Assembly (NCBI RefSeq): GCF_002953935.1
Contig: NZ_CP026514.1
Coordinates: forward strand, 620,001 to 684,000
Reading direction: 5' to 3'
Length of the DNA stretch: 64,000 nt
Origin: Arthrobacter sp. PGP41
GTDB taxonomy: Bacteria > Actinomycetota > Actinomycetes > Actinomycetales > Micrococcaceae
This document shows, in pieces, positions 60,200 to 64,000 of this stretch; position 1 is the stretch's first letter; the number at the start of each line of letters is the position of its first letter. The notes under the pieces are model-generated. The model saw only the letters and a program-made list of their open reading frames with translations. It did no database searches and was not told the DNA's origin. A program made the position numbers and the translations under genes.

Positions 60200-61654
60200 C
60201 TAGAGGCCGTATTTTTCCAGGAGCCGCAGCCAAACCTCACTGATCGTGGGGTAAGACGGGACCGCATGCCACAACCGGTCAAGCGGGACCTCGCCCACTA
60301 CGGCGATCGTTGCGGCGTGCAGGAGCTCGGACACGTCCGGACCGGCGAACGTGGCGCCCAGCAGTACCTTCCGGTCCTCATCGACCACCAGCTGCGCCCA
60401 GCCCTCGTAATTCTCCGAATGCAGTGAAGACCCGGCAACCTGGATGGGGAGTTCCACCGAAGAGGCGTTGTAGCCGTCCTTGCGGGCACTTTCCAGGGTG
60501 CGGCCGACGGTGGCAACCTCAGGATCGGTAAACACGACATTGGGCACGGCATGCTGGTTGGCAGTCTGTGCATAGCGGCTCCAGTCGGCCGGCCGCCCGC
60601 TCAGTTCGCCCTTGGCCCTGGCCGTGATGGCATCGCCCGTCGCCCGCGCCTCGTACTTGCCCTGGTGCGTCAGCAGGTTCTGGCCGGCTGCGTCACCCAC
60701 GGCATACAGCCACGGGCCGTCGCCAGGGATGCCCTCCACCAGGCCGGAAATATCCGTACTGAGGTTCAGGCGGCCGCGGCTGTCCGGCTCGATGCCGACG
60801 CTTTCCAGTCCCAGGCCCTCAAGCGCGGGATGCCTGCCCGTGGCGACGAGGACCTTGTCAGCGATGACCGCTGACCCGTCGGCCAACTGCAAACTGAACG
60901 TGCCGTCGTCGTTCGCGGTGATGCCCTCCGTCACGGTATTGAGCCGGATGTCCACGCCGTCCGCGCGCAGGCCGGCGGCAACCAGACTGGCCGCCTCCTC
61001 CGGATAGTTCCCCAGCAGCCTGCTGCGCGCCATGAGCGTCACAGTGGACCCGAGGCGGGCGTATGCCTGGGCCAGCTCTGTCCCGGCGACGCCACCGCCC
61101 AGGACAGCGAGCCGCTCCGGGATTTCGCTGGCGGAGGTGGCGTCCCTGGTTCCCCAGACCTGCACGTCCTCAAGCCCTTCGATCGGGGGCATGTTCGGCA
61201 TTGACCCTGTGGCCAGCACCACCGCGTGGCGCGCCTGCAGCAGGTGCGAGGTGCCGTCCAGCCCTGCTACCTGGACCGACTTGGGAGCCGTAAGCCAGGC
61301 GTGGCCCCTGATGAGGTCGATGCCGGAATCCTTGACCCAGTCAACCTGGCTGTCATCCTGCCAGTTGGACGTGAAGTGGTCCCTGCGCTTAAGCACTGCG
61401 GCAGCATCCAGTGTCCGCGTGACGGCCTCCTTGGCACCCGGCGCCGTCTGCGCGGAGTGCAGCGCCGTTCCGGGCCGAAGCAGGGCCTTTGACGGCATGC
61501 ATGCCCAGTAGGAGCACTCGCCGCCCACCAATTCCGCCTCCACCAGCACCACGGAAAGGCCGCCCTGGACGGCGCGGTCCGCAACGTTTTCCCCCGCGGC
61601 GCCGGCGCCGATCACCACAACGTCAAATTCCTGCTTCACAGGCTCGGGCATCAT
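60200..61654 (-). CDS. FAD-dependent pyridine nucleotide-disulfide oxidoreductase
   Basis: This 484-residue flavoprotein belongs to the class I disulfide reductases (lipoamide dehydrogenase, mercuric reductase). FAD-binding VVVIGAGAAGENVAD starts the chain and the redox-active ACxxxxC pair is in GGECSYWACMPSKAL. NAD(P)-binding LAVLGGGVAGTELAQAYARLG lies in the middle. The C-terminal dimer domain ends in VPSYPTISE, where the usual active-site His of HPTxxE is Tyr. This points to a substrate other than lipoamide. It starts with two ATG codons and has no operon partner; a terminator and tRNA-Arg are upstream. Confidence 0.85.
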   Translation of the reverse strand: MMPEPVKQEFDVVVIGAGAAGENVADRAVQGGLSVVLVEAELVGGECSYWACMPSKALLRPGTALHSAQTAPGAKEAVTRTLDAAAVLKRRDHFTSNWQDDSQVDWVKDSGIDLIRGHAWLTAPKSVQVAGLDGTSHLLQARHAVVLATGSMPNMPPIEGLEDVQVWGTRDATSASEIPERLAVLGGGVAGTELAQAYARLGSTVTLMARSRLLGNYPEEAASLVAAGLRADGVDIRLNTVTEGITANDDGTFSLQLADGSAVIADKVLVATGRHPALEGLGLESVGIEPDSRGRLNLSTDISGLVEGIPGDGPWLYAVGDAAGQNLLTHQGKYEARATGDAITARAKGELSGRPADWSRYAQTANQHAVPNVVFTDPEVATVGRTLESARKDGYNASSVELPIQVAGSSLHSENYEGWAQLVVDEDRKVLLGATFAGPDVSELLHAATIAVVGEVPLDRLWHAVPSYPTISEVWLRLLEKYGL

Positions 61655-61696
61655 GGGGACAGCCTACGCCCGGGAGGTGCGGACGTGGGTCAACGC

Positions 61697-61730
61697 AAAA
61701 GGTCCGCACCGGCGAACCGGTGCGGACCTT
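61697..61730 (-). terminator. Terminator after tRNA-Arg
   Basis: A perfect 14-bp stem (61699-61712 and 61717-61730) with loop CGAA is followed on the minus strand by TTTT, ending the tRNA-Arg transcript. Confidence 0.88.
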
Positions 61731-61732
61731 AT

Positions 61733-61809
<77 letters not shown>

Positions 61810-61923
61810 ATTCCGTGTTCCTGGAGAAGAACCGCTCTCCCTGAACCTCGAATTACTTTACGCGAGGGTTGGCTGGGATGCCAAATCGAAGAGCGTGTAA
61901 TCTCGGCTACTAGACCGGTATAG

Positions 61924-61950
61924 GTGACCTTCGTCACTTTGTCGTAGAAT
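61924..61950 (+). promoter_or_regulatory. CRP/GlxR-like site overlapping the pckG promoter
   Basis: GTGA-N6-TCAC (61924-61937) matches the CRP/FNR-type half-site pair, and a -10 TAGAAT lies just downstream at 61945-61950. The site would cover the -35 region of that promoter. Confidence 0.6.
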
Positions 61951-62004
61951 TTCAGCCTGAAGTTCCTTGATTTCCCGCGGAATTCTATTTCTGTGACCTC
62001 AAAT

Positions 62005-62043
62005 CGTCAGCTGACGTCCGAAAAACGGCAGTGGTCCGGACCA
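62005..62043 (+). promoter_or_regulatory. Two palindromes in the pckG leader
   Basis: CGTCAGCTGACG (62005-62016) and TGGTCCGGACCA (62032-62043) are both perfect 12-bp palindromes with centres 27 bases apart. They lie between the -10 and the start codon, so either could be an operator or an RNA-level control. Confidence 0.45.
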
Positions 62044-62086
62044 TAACATTTAGGACACACCGATGAACCCGAGGAAGGGAACCGTA

Positions 62087-63922
62087 ATGGGCGATCTGGC
62101 ACAGAAGCCGCTGCTTGAGAAAGCACCCACCACACATGCCGGCCTGCTGGCATGGGTCGAAGAGGTTGCCGAGCTTACGCAGCCGGACCGGATCCACTGG
62201 GTTGACGGATCCGAGGCGGAAAACACGCGCCTCACAGACGAGCTCGTGGCTGCCGGCACCCTGACCCGGCTGAACCAGGAACTGTTCCCCAACTCCTTCG
62301 CCGCTTTCTCCGACCCCGCGGACGTTGCCCGTGTGGAGGAGCAGACCTTCATCTGCTCGGAAAACAGGCGCGACGCAGGCTTCACCAACAACTGGATGGC
62401 ACCGGCCGAGATGAAGGAGAAGCTGCGCGGACTGTTTGCCGGCTCCATGCGCGGCCGAACCATGTACGTCATCCCGTTCGTCATGGGCCACCTGGACGCG
62501 GAGGACCCGAAGTTCGGCGTCGAGATCACGGACAGCGCCTACGTTGTTGCCTCGATGCGGATCATGGCCCGCATCGGCACCGACGTGCTGGACCGCATCA
62601 CTGAAACCAACGCGTTCTACGTCCCCGCGCTGCACTCCCTCGGCGCCCCGCTGGAGCCCGGCCAGAATGACGTGCCGTGGCCGTGCAACCCGGACAAGTG
62701 GATTGTCCACTTCCCTGAGGAGCGGTCCATCTGGTCCTTCGGCTCCGGCTACGGCGGCAACGCCCTGCTGGGCAAGAAGTGCTATGCCCTCCGCATCGCC
62801 TCCGTGATGGCCCGCGACGAAGGCTGGCTGGCCGAGCACATGCTCATCCTGAAGCTGACCTCCCCCGAGCAGAAGACGTACTACGTCTCGGCAGCCTTCC
62901 CGTCTGCCTGCGGCAAGACCAACCTTGCGCTGCTCGACCCCACCATCAAGGGCTGGAAGGTGGAGACCCTCGGCGACGACATCACCTGGATGCGCTTCGG
63001 CAAGGAAGGCGAGCTCCGCGCCGTCAACCCCGAAGCCGGCCTGTTTGGCGTGGCCCCCGGCACCGGCTGGGGCACCAACCCCAACGCGATGCGTGCCATT
63101 GCAAAGGGCAACAGCATCTTTACCAACGTCGCCCTCACTGACGACGGCGGCGTGTGGTGGGAGGGCATGACCGAGGAAGTGCCCGCGCACCTCACCGACT
63201 GGCAGGGCAACTCCTGGACTCCGGATTCGGACACGCCTGCTGCGCACCCGAACTCCCGCTTCTGCACCCCGATCGACCAGATCGACATGCTGGCCGAGGA
63301 GTACCACAGCCCCAATGGTGTGGAGCTCTCCGCCATCCTGTTCGGCGGCCGCCGCAAGACCACCATTCCGCTGGTCACCGAGGCGCGCAGCTGGTCCAAC
63401 GGCATCTTCATGGGAGCAACCCTGTCCTCGGAAACCACTGCAGCAGCAGCCGGTGCCGTAGGCGTGGTGCGTCGGGATCCCATGGCCATGCTGCCCTTCA
63501 TCGGCTACGACGCCGGCGACTACCTGAACCACTGGGTCAACCTCTCCGCAAAGGCCAACCCGGAGCGCCTGCCCAAGATCTTCCTGGTCAACTGGTTCCG
63601 CCGGAACTCCGAAGGCGGCTTCGCATGGCCCGGCTTCGGCGACAACGCCCGCGTCCTCAAGTGGGCCATCGAGCGGCTCGAGGGCAAGGCCGACGCCGTC
63701 GAAACACCCATCGGCTTTGTGCCGACGGGCGATGCCATCGATCTCGACGGCCTGGACATGACCCCGGCGCAGGTTGAGGAAGCCGTCAAGGTGGACCCGG
63801 TCGAGTGGGCCACGGAGCTTGCGTCCATCGAGGAATGGTTCGCCAACTTCGGCGAGTCGCTCCCGGCGGCACTTCAGTCCGAGCTGGCCGGCCTGAAGTC
63901 CAGGCTGGGACAGGCCTCCTAG
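62087..63922 (+). CDS. pckG: Phosphoenolpyruvate carboxykinase (GTP)
   Basis: This 611-residue gluconeogenic enzyme makes PEP and CO2 from oxaloacetate with GTP. The P-loop FPSACGKTN holds the catalytic Cys275 and GKT 276-278. RRKTTIPLV and NMAMLPF-like segments complete the nucleotide site. The WVDGSEAE segment near the start is also typical. I chose the ATG at 62087, behind GAGGAAGGGA at six bases, instead of that at 62063. The leader holds a CRP-like site and two palindromes. A 22-bp hairpin ends the transcript. Confidence 0.97.
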   Translation: MGDLAQKPLLEKAPTTHAGLLAWVEEVAELTQPDRIHWVDGSEAENTRLTDELVAAGTLTRLNQELFPNSFAAFSDPADVARVEEQTFICSENRRDAGFTNNWMAPAEMKEKLRGLFAGSMRGRTMYVIPFVMGHLDAEDPKFGVEITDSAYVVASMRIMARIGTDVLDRITETNAFYVPALHSLGAPLEPGQNDVPWPCNPDKWIVHFPEERSIWSFGSGYGGNALLGKKCYALRIASVMARDEGWLAEHMLILKLTSPEQKTYYVSAAFPSACGKTNLALLDPTIKGWKVETLGDDITWMRFGKEGELRAVNPEAGLFGVAPGTGWGTNPNAMRAIAKGNSIFTNVALTDDGGVWWEGMTEEVPAHLTDWQGNSWTPDSDTPAAHPNSRFCTPIDQIDMLAEEYHSPNGVELSAILFGGRRKTTIPLVTEARSWSNGIFMGATLSSETTAAAAGAVGVVRRDPMAMLPFIGYDAGDYLNHWVNLSAKANPERLPKIFLVNWFRRNSEGGFAWPGFGDNARVLKWAIERLEGKADAVETPIGFVPTGDAIDLDGLDMTPAQVEEAVKVDPVEWATELASIEEWFANFGESLPAALQSELAGLKSRLGQAS

Positions 63923-63945
63923 GAACAGCGGCGTTCCTCAGCGGG

Positions 63946-63994
63946 ACGACGGCGGCCCCGCACCTTTTCGCGAAAGGTGCGGGGCCGCCGTCGT
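63946..63994 (+). terminator. Very long hairpin after pckG
   Basis: A perfect 22-bp stem (63946-63967 and 63973-63994) with a TCGCG loop follows the pckG stop. Its right arm ends in CGTCGT and a short T-rich tail (TGGCTT) at the window edge. Confidence 0.85.
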
Positions 63995-64000
63995 TGGCTT

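Noticed and set aside
61985..63532. Minus-strand frame of 515 codons over pckG
   Set aside because: The sense-strand pckG explains the region fully.

Overview
The window is a stretch of chromosome from a high-GC actinobacterium, most likely a Micrococcales member of the Arthrobacter/Pseudarthrobacter type. The pointers are strong C/G third-position codon bias, an Lhr helicase coupled to Nei2, a YczR/YczE pair, a GTP-dependent PEP carboxykinase, a DUF222-HNH gene, a c-di-AMP (ydaO-type) riboswitch in front of a lytic transglycosylase, and many ATG/GTG starts that seem to be read from leaderless or 4-bp overlapping messages. No insertion sequence, prophage or CRISPR array was seen.

Bases 1-9.6 kb are core and small accessory genes: the end of a glutaryl-CoA dehydrogenase, a DUF1684 protein, PEP carboxylase, a secreted protein, two membrane proteins, a pseudouridine synthase and an ArsR/SRPBCC pair. 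9.6-22.8 kb holds the YczR-type MocR regulator facing its YczE-type membrane protein, the lhr-nei2 repair pair, a FAD/Rieske oxidoreductase, a DUF4383 membrane protein, a DUF4232 lipoprotein and a YcnI (copper-related) operon.

22.8-36.7 kb is a long carbohydrate operon facing a LacI regulator: sugar ABC importer, two xylose-isomerase-like TIM-barrel proteins around a Gfo/Idh/MocA oxidoreductase, then UxaC, UxuB-like and ManD (hexuronate to 2-keto-3-deoxygluconate). It ends in an unusual single polypeptide that joins a gluconokinase domain to a family-3 glycoside hydrolase. 36.9-42.8 kb is a converging operon for glutamine/asparagine use: PucR regulator, glutaminase, AnsP-like permease and a ThDP-dependent enzyme of unknown substrate.

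43-50.5 kb carries tRNA-Ser, a DUF222-HNH protein, and a tight three-gene cluster (BchC-like dehydrogenase, a PTPS/QueD homologue that has lost catalytic and zinc residues, and a GT4 glycosyltransferase). That cluster looks like part of an undescribed pathway. TadA, a PAP2 phosphatase, Upp and a HAD hydrolase follow. 50.5-55.9 kb has the riboswitch-controlled transglycosylase, a two-component system, a receiver-less winged-helix regulator behind a long AT-richer control region, and a SixA-like phosphatase. 56-60.2 kb is an autoregulated TetR operon with a degenerate ABC ATPase and a YhgE/Pip membrane protein. The window closes with a flavoprotein disulfide reductase, tRNA-Arg and pckG with a CRP-like site upstream. 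PEP carboxylase and PEP carboxykinase near the two ends are the anaplerotic and gluconeogenic partners at the PEP-oxaloacetate node.
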